From Bradyrhizobium sp. Arg816 (lineage in GTDB: Bacteria; Pseudomonadota; Alphaproteobacteria; Rhizobiales; Xanthobacteraceae), in the NCBI RefSeq assembly GCF_029989365.1, contig NZ_JAPRAQ010000006.1, positions 310,001 through 374,000 on the forward strand: a stretch of 64,000 nt of DNA, in the 5' to 3' direction. Position numbers and translations under genes: made by a program. The notes under the pieces were generated by a model, which worked only from the letters and a program-made list of their open reading frames with translations, searched no databases and was not told the origin of the DNA. Positions 8,156 to 16,703 of this stretch are shown in pieces; the stretch's first letter is position 1, and each line of letters opens with the position of its first letter.

Positions 8156-9052
8156 TTACTTCTGCGAACCCGCGCTTGGCGCCGCGCCGGTCGGCACCAT
8201 GGCTTCCGCCGTCTTGGTCGACTTGACGGGTTGCTGTTCCGCTTCCGCGCCGAACCTCGCCTGCGTCTTCGGCGCGAGTTCCGCCACCGCGGGCGCCGCG
8301 ACGTCCACATGCGGCAGCACGTCGGCCACCAGGTTCGTGGTCACGAGATTGGTGAGCTTCAGCTCGCCAGTATCCAGCTCGTGCAGATCTTCCCACGGCG
8401 GCACGCTGAGCGCGAGCGAGAGCAGGTCGCCGGCCCCGCCCATATCGAACGTGTATTTGGCGAGCCGGCCGATGTCGCGCTCCACGATCATCAGGTCCTG
8501 CGCGCTGTAGCTCGCCGCCTTGGCATCGTCGGCACGATCGCCCATCCAGATCTGGTGGACCCGGACATGAGCAGCTTCCGGCACGTAGCGCTTCTTGCCG
8601 GCCAGCAGCAGGAACACGCACATGGATTCGCAATAGGCTTCGGGCGCAACCGCCGGACGGGCCGACTGCCCGCCGCGGTTCTGAACGCTGATGCCGACGG
8701 TGGTCGAAAGTCCGAGATTGCGGAAGCGCCGGCCGAGCGTGATCGCGTCGTTGACGGAACCGCCGCTGGAATCGAGCACCACGGTCGCGCCGCCAAGCTG
8801 TCGTCCGCGCGAAAACTCCTCGAAATCCCTCGGCGTATCAGCGGTGATGATGCCGACCGCGCTGACCCAGCCGCGGCAGTTCGGGTCGCAGGCGACCCAG
8901 TTGAACTTCATCGGCAGCTTGCGCTCTTCGAGGGCGGCACCGGCATGAGCCGTTGTGCCGGTCGTGGCGACAGCTCCGAAGAGCGTGACGCCAAGTGCGG
9001 CGGCCCCAAGCAACAACCAACCGCGTCGATCAAGGGAGTTCAGAAGTCTCAA
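8156..9052 (-). CDS. secreted ClpP-like protein (COG3904 type), putative
   Basis: A 298-residue protein with an N-terminal hydrophobic segment (WLLLGAAALGVTLFG) ending near an Ala-rich signal peptidase site. It has a crotonase/ClpP-like core: STGxVxxxGGSVNDA-like turn, then YCESMCVFLLLAG, then VRVHQIW. The Ser of CESMC and the His of VRVHQ could be the nucleophile and general base; this is tentative. A TTG start at 9052 is chosen because GGGAAGGA lies 6 bases upstream of it; a TTG at 9076 is the longer alternative. The likely location is the periplasm or membrane. Confidence 0.65.
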   Translation of the reverse strand: MRLLNSLDRRGWLLLGAAALGVTLFGAVATTGTTAHAGAALEERKLPMKFNWVACDPNCRGWVSAVGIITADTPRDFEEFSRGRQLGGATVVLDSSGGSVNDAITLGRRFRNLGLSTTVGISVQNRGGQSARPAVAPEAYCESMCVFLLLAGKKRYVPEAAHVRVHQIWMGDRADDAKAASYSAQDLMIVERDIGRLAKYTFDMGGAGDLLSLALSVPPWEDLHELDTGELKLTNLVTTNLVADVLPHVDVAAPAVAELAPKTQARFGAEAEQQPVKSTKTAEAMVPTGAAPSAGSQK

Positions 9053-9300
9053 TCTGGTTCCTTCCCCAAGCCCCAAAGGTCCCCCAACAATCCTCGGCAG
9101 CGCCCTCTGAGTCCATCATACGGGCGTATGTTTCTACACACGGACGTCATAAAAATGGTATCCGGGGGAATACAGATCGTCCACAGGTACTTGCTGCACT
9201 GCTCCCAAAAAGCACGATAAATATGGCGCAGAAACAACAACTTGCAGTTCCCTGCGCCGGAACCGCGCAATACCTCGCTCACGATCGCAGCACAGCGCCC

Positions 9301-9639
9301 ATGAAGCATTCAGCCTGCGAGCACTGTTCCACTCCCATCGAGGGCGCTCTCCGGCTCCCGCGCCGATTCGGCCGCGCACTGATCTGGCTGTACCGCCACA
9401 CGCTCTCGCCGCTGGTCGGCTACAATTGCCGGCACCTGCCGACCTGCTCCGTCTATGGCGACGAGGCGATCGAACGGTTCGGGCTGTGGGCCGGCGGCTG
9501 GATGACGCTCGCGCGACTGCTTCGCTGCAATCCTTTCGGCACCTCGGGCATCGACAACGTCCCCCCCGCCGCACCGCAAGGGGCGCGCTGGTATCTGCCC
9601 TGGCGCTATGGCCGCTGGCGCGGCGTCAACGCATCCTGA
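9301..9639 (+). CDS. yidD: membrane protein insertion efficiency factor YidD
   Basis: A 112-residue protein that assists YidC-dependent membrane insertion at the inner membrane. The family pattern is clear: YRHTLSPLVGYNCRHLP followed by TCSVYGDEAI, then RLLRCNPFG. ATG 9301 was chosen; the frame is open upstream to an ATG at 9222, which would only add an atypical tail. In many bacteria yidD sits next to rpmH/rnpA, but here it stands alone between a secreted protein and a small membrane protein. Confidence 0.9.
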   Translation: MKHSACEHCSTPIEGALRLPRRFGRALIWLYRHTLSPLVGYNCRHLPTCSVYGDEAIERFGLWAGGWMTLARLLRCNPFGTSGIDNVPPAAPQGARWYLPWRYGRWRGVNAS

Positions 9640-9685
9640 ATATGACCAGGAACGCCGCGGTGCTTTGCGCAACGCTGCCTTGAAT

Positions 9686-9711
9686 GGAACCGGGAACTTC
9701 CCTCTCGCGTT
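9686..9711 (+). promoter_or_regulatory. EcfG-type general stress promoter
   Basis: GGAAC at 9686-9690 and CGTT at 9708-9711 are separated by 17 bases, the consensus of the alphaproteobacterial general-stress sigma factor EcfG. The expected start of transcription is about 9720, just ahead of the small membrane-protein gene at 9742. Confidence 0.6.
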
Positions 9712-9741
9712 GTTGTGATGCTCCCACGGGAGGAAACAAGA

Positions 9742-9954
9742 ATGCGCTGGAAAATCAGCCCTCATTTTCACTTCAAGTTTGGGCCAAATCTTGGTCACCG
9801 CGGGCGTCATCATGATCCCAGAACCCTCGACATGATTGCCATCATCGCGCTGCTGGTGCTCGTGGTCGGCTCCGGCTGGTATCTGGCGACGAGCCTTGCC
9901 ACGGCGCCGAGCACCACGGCCTTCATCGTGCCGAGCCAGAGCGTGCACTGGTAG
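9742..9954 (+). CDS. small single-pass membrane protein, unknown function
   Basis: A 70-residue protein with a basic, His-rich N-terminus and one transmembrane helix (about residues 32-52, IAIIALLVLVVGSGWYLA). The C-terminus is short and polar. ATG 9742 has an AGGAAA ribosome site about 8 bases upstream. An EcfG-type promoter match lies 31 bases upstream of the start, so it is probably a stress-induced inner-membrane peptide. No family recognised. Confidence 0.65.
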   Translation: MRWKISPHFHFKFGPNLGHRGRHHDPRTLDMIAIIALLVLVVGSGWYLATSLATAPSTTAFIVPSQSVHW

Positions 9955-10082
9955 ACTGGACGTTAGAGATCGAGCACCGGCCGACCCGCATCGGGTTTGG
10001 CGACATACCATCAGATGGCGTTCGCATTCGTACGGGTGGTTGTCATCGCCCGGAGCCCCTGACACCCGCCTCAACAGGCAAC

Positions 10083-11297
10083 CTAACGAAACCAGAAAAA
10101 GCGCCCGGGCGGCGGCGGGATCGACTCGGGCGGACGTAGCCGCTTCGGACGCGGCGGCCTTGGCGACGGCTCGGCGGACGAGGTGTTCTCCGCAGCCGGC
10201 GCGGTCTCGCTTCCCGGCACCCTCACCGACAGCAGCAAGTTCGATTCATGCGTCCGCCAGCGATAGCCGACGCCGAAATCGATCGGCTGGGCGCGCGTGA
10301 ACAGTTCGGCGTAGCGCGCCTGGTGGCGGCCGGGGAATTCGTCGATCGGTCCGAGATAGCGGCCGAACGGGAAGAACCGCCACTGTTGCGCATTGTAGTT
10401 CGCGAGCGGAATGCCGGAATCGTCCTGGATGATGGTCGCGCTGTTGGCAAGCAGCCAATTGCGAGCGACGGTGAAGTCGCCCTTGTGGAGGAGATAGGAC
10501 GCGCTCTTGAGCAGGCTGTTGCCGGGGCCGAGCGTCTCGCAGAACTTCAGGAAGCCTGCGGCCCGCGCGCCGGCATTGGAGAGATCGGTCGAGAAATAGT
10601 ACAGCGTGCGCGCCTCGCCGTCGCTTCCGGCAAAGGTGATGCGGACACCGCGCGTCGCGTTCCGTCCCGGATTGTCGCCTCCCGTATGCACCCCACCCTT
10701 GTCGTCTAGCGCAATCATCTCGACATTTCGGATGGTCTTGCCGGAGCGCGCGAGGAAGACATAGAGGATCGGCAAGGTGCCGTTGACCTGGTTGGCGTGC
10801 AGGTCGACCTTCATGTGCTTGGTGATGAAGAAGGAGAAGCTCAGAATCGAGCCGAGCGAACGCTCGACATTGTAGAGCGCGGCACCGACCGAGCCGCGCG
10901 GCAGCCGTGTCAGGTCAGGCACCGCGCCGACCGGCTCCAGCGCACCGAGCACGTAAGTGCTGGCCTTGGAATAGAACGCGTTGGCGTAGAGGAAGTCGGG
11001 GCCGCTGAACAAGTAGAACATGGTCGGCCGGGGCGCGGCCAGATTGACGTCGGCCCAATCGCGGATCTTCGAGAGCTGCCGCTGCTCGAGCTGGGCGAAG
11101 GCGCCGTCGAAGAATTTTGCGTGGCGCTGCCAGCCCGGGTCCTTGGTGAGCGCCACCAGCGGCGAGTCCGGCGAAGGCTGCATGCCCGCGAGAAAGCGCG
11201 CGGTATCATCGAAGGTGACGTCGGCGGCGCGTGCAGACGAGACGGCCGCGGCCAGCAGGGCAAGAGCGACGGCCGCAATTCTCATGGGTCGAAACAT
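10083..11297 (-). CDS. exported protein of unknown function
   Basis: A 404-residue protein with a clean Sec signal peptide (MFRPMRIAAVALALL, cleavage after SSARA). The mature part has a conserved look (MFYLFSGPDFLYANAF, then LGALEPVG) but I cannot name the family. The C-terminal 45 residues are Pro/Arg-rich and end in RFFWFR. It starts 2 bp after the stop of the amino-acid permease gene, so both are in one operon. The probable site is the periplasm. Confidence 0.75.
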   Translation of the reverse strand: MFRPMRIAAVALALLAAAVSSARAADVTFDDTARFLAGMQPSPDSPLVALTKDPGWQRHAKFFDGAFAQLEQRQLSKIRDWADVNLAAPRPTMFYLFSGPDFLYANAFYSKASTYVLGALEPVGAVPDLTRLPRGSVGAALYNVERSLGSILSFSFFITKHMKVDLHANQVNGTLPILYVFLARSGKTIRNVEMIALDDKGGVHTGGDNPGRNATRGVRITFAGSDGEARTLYYFSTDLSNAGARAAGFLKFCETLGPGNSLLKSASYLLHKGDFTVARNWLLANSATIIQDDSGIPLANYNAQQWRFFPFGRYLGPIDEFPGRHQARYAELFTRAQPIDFGVGYRWRTHESNLLLSVRVPGSETAPAAENTSSAEPSPRPPRPKRLRPPESIPPPPGRFFWFR

Positions 11298-11299
11298 GT

Positions 11300-12679
11300 C
11301 TATTCGCGGTGTGATGAATTGCCAGCGGCGACCGGCCGCCTGCGGAAAACAGCGTAGATCAACAGACCCGAGAGCATGAGGAGCATCCCCGCCAGCGACT
11401 GCACCGGCCGCTCGGTGAACAGGTAGTACATCATGAACGCGGTCGCGAGCAGGAAAACCAGCGGCGTGAACGGGTATCCCCAGGCGCGATAGGGCCGCGG
11501 CAGGTCGGGATCGGTGATGCGCAGCTTGATGACGCCGGCGACCGTGAAGAACGAACAGAACAGCAGCGCGAACTGGATGAAGTCGAGCACCGCCTCGAAG
11601 CTGCGCGTAAACAGCAGCAGATTGGCGACGGCAAGCTGAAACAGGATGGCATAGGCCGGCGCGCCGCTCACCGATCGCTTCGAGAACACGCGCAGGGCCG
11701 GAATGTCCTCGCCCATCGTCATCATCACGCGCGGGCCGATCCACATCATCGCGCTGATCGAGGAGACCAGGCCGACGCAGATCATCGCACCGACGATCCG
11801 GCCGCCGAGGCTGCCGAAGATCGCGCTGCCGGCGACGCTGGCAACATGGAGCTGGCCGGCGAGCGCACTGACCGGCGTGGAATAGAGGAACACCGCATTC
11901 AGCGCCACGTACAGAACCAGCACGATCAGCGTACCCGCAAGCAGCGCGCGCGGCAGATCGCGCTGCGGCATGTTCATCTCGCCGATGATGTAGGTCGCGG
12001 CATTCCAGCCCGAGAACGAGTACATCACGAAGACGAGCCCGATCGCGAAGGGCGCACTGACGATATACGCGAGATCACCCGGCTGCGGCGTGAAGACAAT
12101 CGGCTGCGGCGTGCCGATGACGAAGCCGGCGAGCAGGAAGGCGACGATCAGCAGGACCTTGAGGATGGTCGAGATCAGCTGGAAGGTCGAGGAGTGCCTG
12201 ACGCCGGTCAATTGCACGATCGAGACCAGCCACACCACGCCGATGGCAAGCGGGATCGGCGGCAGATCGGGGACGACCGATTTCGCGTATTCACCGAACG
12301 CCATCGCCGCAAGCGCGACGGGCGCTGCGAAGCCAACCGTCGCCGAGACCCAGCCGGCGAGAAAGCCGAAGGCGGGATGATAGGCGCGGCCGAGGAAATT
12401 GTACTCGCCGCTCGAGCGCGGAAACATGGCGCCGAGCTCGCTGTAGGAGAACACTCCGCACAGCGCGACGATGCCGCCGATGGTCCAGAGCAACAGGATC
12501 GAGAAGCCGGAGGGGATGTCCTTGACCTGGAAGCCGAGGCTGGTGAAGACGCCGACCCCGATCATGTCGGCAACAACGATGGCGGTTGCGACCAGAACGG
12601 AGACCCCCGGCCCGCTCCTCGTCAGCCGGCCAGTCCAGGGCGCGGGTCCCGCATCTGATGCCGTCATCGGGGTCCTCAA
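11300..12679 (-). CDS. APC-superfamily amino-acid permease
   Basis: A 459-residue inner-membrane transporter with about 12 helices. The first helix carries the GVGVFTSLG motif of the APC fold, followed by the SYSELGAMFPRSSGEYNFL loop segment typical of the family. The substrate cannot be read from the sequence; amino acids or polyamines are usual. It is the first gene of a two-gene leftward operon with an exported protein. The 269-bp gap upstream, shared with the hydrolase gene, holds both promoters. Confidence 0.88.
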   Translation of the reverse strand: MRTPMTASDAGPAPWTGRLTRSGPGVSVLVATAIVVADMIGVGVFTSLGFQVKDIPSGFSILLLWTIGGIVALCGVFSYSELGAMFPRSSGEYNFLGRAYHPAFGFLAGWVSATVGFAAPVALAAMAFGEYAKSVVPDLPPIPLAIGVVWLVSIVQLTGVRHSSTFQLISTILKVLLIVAFLLAGFVIGTPQPIVFTPQPGDLAYIVSAPFAIGLVFVMYSFSGWNAATYIIGEMNMPQRDLPRALLAGTLIVLVLYVALNAVFLYSTPVSALAGQLHVASVAGSAIFGSLGGRIVGAMICVGLVSSISAMMWIGPRVMMTMGEDIPALRVFSKRSVSGAPAYAILFQLAVANLLLFTRSFEAVLDFIQFALLFCSFFTVAGVIKLRITDPDLPRPYRAWGYPFTPLVFLLATAFMMYYLFTERPVQSLAGMLLMLSGLLIYAVFRRRPVAAGNSSHRE

Positions 12680-12975
12680 CCTCAGGCGTCACGTCTCGTG
12701 AGGAGCATCGTGCAGTCTGGTCCAGTCAATTCAAGCAGGGTTAACAAGGGTTAAATGAGGCGTACGCAATCGGTATTGCGGCACCTCTTGTGCACGATCC
12801 TGGGTAATAAGGCCCCGTGAACACCGGAGAATCCCGTTTCGCACCCCCACAATCAGGACACGATTGCATGGTCCTTTTGAGCATTCCGGATGTGGGGAAG
12901 TTTCTCCGGACACTTAACGTCGCCTAAACGCCAGTCGGCTCAATTAGCTTGAATATCGCCGCTGGGCTTGTGGAC

Positions 12976-14322
12976 ATGACTTGGGGTCATGGGTGGATGG
13001 TCGGGGCCGCTCCGAAATTGAGAGCTGACATTCGTGCTGATCGGACGCTGTCCGGCGCGCGCAGTGGCGCGCTCCGGATCGCGCTGATCTCAGCCTTGGT
13101 GCCGCTGTCGCTCACGCTGGTTCAATGCGGCAAGGCCTCCAACCCGGCGGCGCTCGCGGCGAACTCGCAGGCCAACGTCGAAATCGTAGCGAAGACCAAT
13201 CCTCAGGTCGCAAGCAGCGACACATTCGAGGATCGCTTCCCCGCCCCGCAATTCAAGGAGCGCTTCCCGTCGGCGAGCGAGAGTCTTCTGCAGCGGCAGA
13301 TGTCGGACTTCTCGCCCAAACGCGCCGTCCAGCAGCAGCCTCAGCCGGAGCAGGCGCCGTACAAGGTCGCCTCACTCGCACCGCACGTCCCCTACCAGCG
13401 TCCGGCACGTGAAGACCTGACGACGCTCGTCAGCTTGAAATCGTCGGCCTTCCCCTATTTCGGCAACAACCCCGCCTCCGACGCACCGTTCCTCAACATC
13501 TCCAAGGGCGATCGCCGCGGCCACCGCAGTTATTCCGGGCGCGTCTACTGGCAGGATGAGACCTACAGCGACAGCCGCGTGCTGATGCACGTGCCCGAGC
13601 ATTTCGACGTGCGCAAGCCGGGCGTGATCGTGGTGTTCTTCCACGGCAACGGCGCAACGCTGGAGCGCGACGTGCGCGACCGCCAACTCGTACCGCAGCA
13701 GGTCACCGATTCCGGCGCCAACGCCATCCTGCTGGCGCCGCAGATGGCGGTCGATGCCGCCGATTCCAGCGCCGGCAAGTTCTGGCAGGCGGGCGGCCTC
13801 AAGCGCTTCATGGAAGAGTCGGCGACCCATCTGGCCCGGCTCACCGGCGATCCCAACAACGCCCGCGCCTTCGCCAACATGCCGATCGTGATCGTCGGCT
13901 ACAGCGGCGGCTTCCTGCCGACGGCCTGGAGCCTCGAGGTCGGCGGCATCAGCGACCGCGTCCGCGGCGTCGTCCTGCTCGATGCCGTCTACGGCGAAAT
14001 GGACAAGTTCGCCTCCTGGATCGAGAGCCACCGCTCCGGCTTCTTCGTCAGCTCCTACACCCGCTACACCGCGCGGCGCGACCGCGAGCTGATGAGCATG
14101 CTGCGGCAAAAGGGCATCAGCGTCTCCGAGGACATGGACGGCCCGCTCCGGCCCGGCAGCGTGGTGTTCGTCGAAACCGGCGACGGCATCACACATCGTG
14201 ATTATGTGACGCGCGCCTGGACCCGGGACCCGCTCAAGGACGTGCTGGTGAAGATGTCGGCGACGCCGGCGCTGGCGCTGACGCGCGTTGCATCAACCAA
14301 TCCAGCCGCATCGAGCCGCTAA
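12976..14322 (+). CDS. alpha/beta-hydrolase-like protein
   Basis: A 448-residue protein. There is a hydrophobic segment near residues 32-53 that could be a signal anchor, then a low-complexity Gln/Pro linker, then a hydrolase-like domain. The domain holds VIVVFFHGNGAT (oxyanion side), IVIVGYSGGFLPTAW with the nucleophile Ser in GYSGG, VVLLDAVYGEMD and a C-terminal GDGITHRDY with a candidate His. ATG 12976 is preferred over a TTG at 12949. A cysteine follows the anchor but does not fit a standard lipobox. Substrate unknown. Confidence 0.72.
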   Translation: MTWGHGWMVGAAPKLRADIRADRTLSGARSGALRIALISALVPLSLTLVQCGKASNPAALAANSQANVEIVAKTNPQVASSDTFEDRFPAPQFKERFPSASESLLQRQMSDFSPKRAVQQQPQPEQAPYKVASLAPHVPYQRPAREDLTTLVSLKSSAFPYFGNNPASDAPFLNISKGDRRGHRSYSGRVYWQDETYSDSRVLMHVPEHFDVRKPGVIVVFFHGNGATLERDVRDRQLVPQQVTDSGANAILLAPQMAVDAADSSAGKFWQAGGLKRFMEESATHLARLTGDPNNARAFANMPIVIVGYSGGFLPTAWSLEVGGISDRVRGVVLLDAVYGEMDKFASWIESHRSGFFVSSYTRYTARRDRELMSMLRQKGISVSEDMDGPLRPGSVVFVETGDGITHRDYVTRAWTRDPLKDVLVKMSATPALALTRVASTNPAASSR

Positions 14323-14488
14323 CCGATATTGCGCGCGCCGGCATTTGAGCGCGCTGCCCGCAATTGCCGCAGGCTTTGATCAAAATGTGATGTTGATGGC
14401 CGACATCCCCGGGACCGACCGGATTGCTTCCGCCGGCAACGATCATAATTTGCCGGCCAAGTTGTTTTGAATTCTTCGGGGACAAGTC

Positions 14489-14815
14489 GTGCGTCAGGGA
14501 CTGTACAAGGTCGACTTCCACACGGTTCACGGAACCGGCTGCGGCGTCGTCTATGTGACTGAGGGCAAGATGCGCGGCGGCAATTCCGCTTTCGCGTTCA
14601 TCGGCACCTACACGGGCGAAGGCGACAGCATCAAGGTCAAGATCTCGACCGAGCGCTACAACGACGATCCGTCGTTCAAGCCGCTGTTCGGGCACGACCG
14701 CATCACGCTGACGCTCGCCGGCCGGGAAGACGGCGACACAGCGGAATTCGAAGGCACCGCGCTGCAAGTGCCGGGCGTTGCCTTCAGGGCCGTACTGAGC
14801 CGGATCAGCGACTAG
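14489..14815 (+). CDS. GrlR-family-like small protein
   Basis: A 108-residue protein. It opens with RQGLYKVDFHTVHGTGCG and continues with GGNSAFAFIGTY, resembling the beta-barrel pattern of GrlR, a negative regulator first known from type III secretion in enteropathogenic E. coli. Many soil bacteria carry such proteins without a known role. The start is GTG 14489, since no ATG fits. No secretion gene is nearby, so the GrlR name should be read as fold similarity only. Confidence 0.65.
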   Translation: MRQGLYKVDFHTVHGTGCGVVYVTEGKMRGGNSAFAFIGTYTGEGDSIKVKISTERYNDDPSFKPLFGHDRITLTLAGREDGDTAEFEGTALQVPGVAFRAVLSRISD

Positions 14816-14875
14816 CCGTCCGGCTTCCAGATCTCGGCTCTTGATCTTCAGGTCTTGATGGTCAGGTCTTGACGT

Positions 14876-15253
14876 TCAGGTTTTGGGCAGCTTCGGAATG
14901 CTCTCGGCAAAACCGTTGAAGCAGGCCAGACGCTCGTCCTCTTCCTTGAAGAACCGGCAATCGGCGTATCCCTTGGCCTTCGCCGGCTTCGGCTTCGGCG
15001 CCGGCGCGATCACCGCATCGTAGCAGTTGAGCCGGTCCTTGGTGCCGTCATCGAGGTCGAGGCAGGCCTGGAGCCGTGCCGCGATCGACTGCGGCTTGCC
15101 CTTCGGCGCCGCAGCCGGCTTGGCCGCGGCCTCCTTGGTCCCTTTCGGCTTGACCTGCACCAACTGCTTGTCCCCCACCATCGGTGGCTTGTCGGTTTGT
15201 GCAAACGCGGAGGCTGAATAGAGCACCGCGGCAACCGCCAGAATCATCCTCAT
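14876..15253 (-). CDS. small secreted cysteine-containing protein
   Basis: A 125-residue protein with a short Sec signal peptide (MRMILAVAAVLYSASAFA) cleaved before QTDKP. The mature part is Lys/Ala/Pro rich and has two paired motifs, ACLDLDDGTKDRLNCYD and DCRFFKEEDERLACFN, each a Cys-x10-14-Cys unit of similar pattern that may form two disulfides. An ATG at 15262 would lengthen it by three residues. Function unknown; periplasmic. Confidence 0.7.
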   Translation of the reverse strand: MRMILAVAAVLYSASAFAQTDKPPMVGDKQLVQVKPKGTKEAAAKPAAAPKGKPQSIAARLQACLDLDDGTKDRLNCYDAVIAPAPKPKPAKAKGYADCRFFKEEDERLACFNGFAESIPKLPKT

Positions 15254-15342
15254 GTCAGTCAACTCTCTTTGGTCCCCATGCCTCGCCTTCTAGCGCTCCC
15301 GCGCGCGGTTTGCCAAGCACCTTGCGCACACGAAAACGCACT

Positions 15343-16518
15343 TCAGGCCGTGGCGGCGGCGGCCGGCCTGGGCCGGGTCAGGACCACGAGGATCAGCGCC
15401 AGGACGACGAAGCCGACCGCGACGAAACCAAGCGGATGCAGCAGTTCGCGGGCGAACAGCAGCCCGCCGATGGCGGAGCCGACAGCCTGGCCGACATAGA
15501 GGACGGAGGTGTTGAGCGCGACGGTCGCCGATGCGAGCGGCGGCGCAGCCGCGACCAGCCGCACCTGCTGCATCGAATTGGTCGAGGCAAAGCCGAGGCC
15601 CCAGATCGCGACCGCGAGCGCCATCAACACCAGGCTCCCCGCGCCGAGCGCCCAGCCGGTGATGCCTGCAAGCAGCAGGCAGGTGAACAGCAACGACGTC
15701 CGATAGGGTCCCCAGGTGTCGACGATGCGGGTCGCGATGACGACGCCGAGGAAACCGCAAACGCCGTAGATGCCGAACACCATGCCGATTGCATCCGGGC
15801 TCGCCTCGGTCAGCTTCTTGAGCAGCGGACCCATGAAGGTGAACACCACGAATTGCCCGGACATTTGGAGCATCGTGATCGCAAGCAGCAGCAGGATCGT
15901 CCTGCTGCGGCCGACCGCACTCCAGGTCTTCAGGTCAACAGGCGTGCCCTTCAGGCCCGCCGGCAGGCGCAGCAGCAACAACAGGAAGCTGATGCAACCG
16001 AGCGCGCCGATCCCGCCATGGGCCGCGCGCCAGCCATAGCGGCTGGCGATGAAAGTGATCAGCGGAAGACCGACGGCCGCAGCTAACGACCAGCCGAGAA
16101 AGATGTAGGCGATGGTGCTGCCGCGCCGCTTCACCGGCACGATCAGCGCCGCCGTGCCCGCAGCCTGCGGCGTGTAGAGTGCGCCGACCGCCAGCATCAG
16201 CAGGCGAATGATGAGCAGGCTCGTGTAGTCAGGGGCAAATGCCGAGGCGAGATTGCCAAGGGCGAGCACCGCAAGCGTGGTCACAAGCAGCGTCCGCCGC
16301 TCGATGCGGCTGGTCAGCCACGCCGTCAGCGGCGAGCCGATGCACAGAATAATCGCGCCGAAGGTGATCAGGAGCCCCGCGGCATGGATGGTGATGCCGA
16401 GCCCGGTCGACAATTCCGGCAGCATGCCCGCCGGCGCCAGCACCGAGCAACCGGTGACGAGATTGCCGAGCATCAGGGCGGTCGGCGTGAAACGGCCGGC
16501 GACGGGCGGATTTTCCAT
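15343..16518 (-). CDS. MFS transporter (DHA1-like)
   Basis: A 391-residue inner-membrane protein with 12 predicted helices. The loop between helices 2 and 3 has the MFS motif form SPLTAWLTSRIERR. General architecture matches arabinose-efflux/DHA1 permeases such as AraJ and YdhP. ATG 16518 follows an open stretch that does not look membrane-like, so the shorter start is used. It is divergent from thrS with 185 bp between them. The substrate is unknown; drug or sugar efflux is typical. Confidence 0.87.
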   Translation of the reverse strand: MENPPVAGRFTPTALMLGNLVTGCSVLAPAGMLPELSTGLGITIHAAGLLITFGAIILCIGSPLTAWLTSRIERRTLLVTTLAVLALGNLASAFAPDYTSLLIIRLLMLAVGALYTPQAAGTAALIVPVKRRGSTIAYIFLGWSLAAAVGLPLITFIASRYGWRAAHGGIGALGCISFLLLLLRLPAGLKGTPVDLKTWSAVGRSRTILLLLAITMLQMSGQFVVFTFMGPLLKKLTEASPDAIGMVFGIYGVCGFLGVVIATRIVDTWGPYRTSLLFTCLLLAGITGWALGAGSLVLMALAVAIWGLGFASTNSMQQVRLVAAAPPLASATVALNTSVLYVGQAVGSAIGGLLFARELLHPLGFVAVGFVVLALILVVLTRPRPAAAATA

Positions 16519-16703
16519 GCAAGTGCATGTAGAGCAGGCCTGCGACCAGTTAAAGGGCGCGGTGCGAAATAGTTGGAGCATCGCCCAAGCTTTTGCGCGC
16601 CACTTTCTTGGAAATGCCGGATTGCACAGGCCGAATCGCCTGATATATCGCTCGTTCCCGCTTACCTGCGCTCGTTCGCAGGAGTGAGCCTCAGGAGAAA
16701 AGC

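Noticed and set aside
12738..12757. TTAA-N6-TTAA in the gap between the permease and hydrolase genes
   Set aside because: The spacing is six rather than seven bases, so it does not fit the CtrA consensus.
14374..14385. TTTGATCAAA-like palindrome resembling an FNR/FixK box
   Set aside because: The halves lack the four-base spacer of TTGAT-N4-ATCAA and the site lies in the gap without a suitable promoter.
14840..14886. Repeated TCAGGTCTTGA-like phrases near the end of the small secreted protein gene
   Set aside because: The copies are short, irregular and fewer than four, so I see no tandem array with a function.
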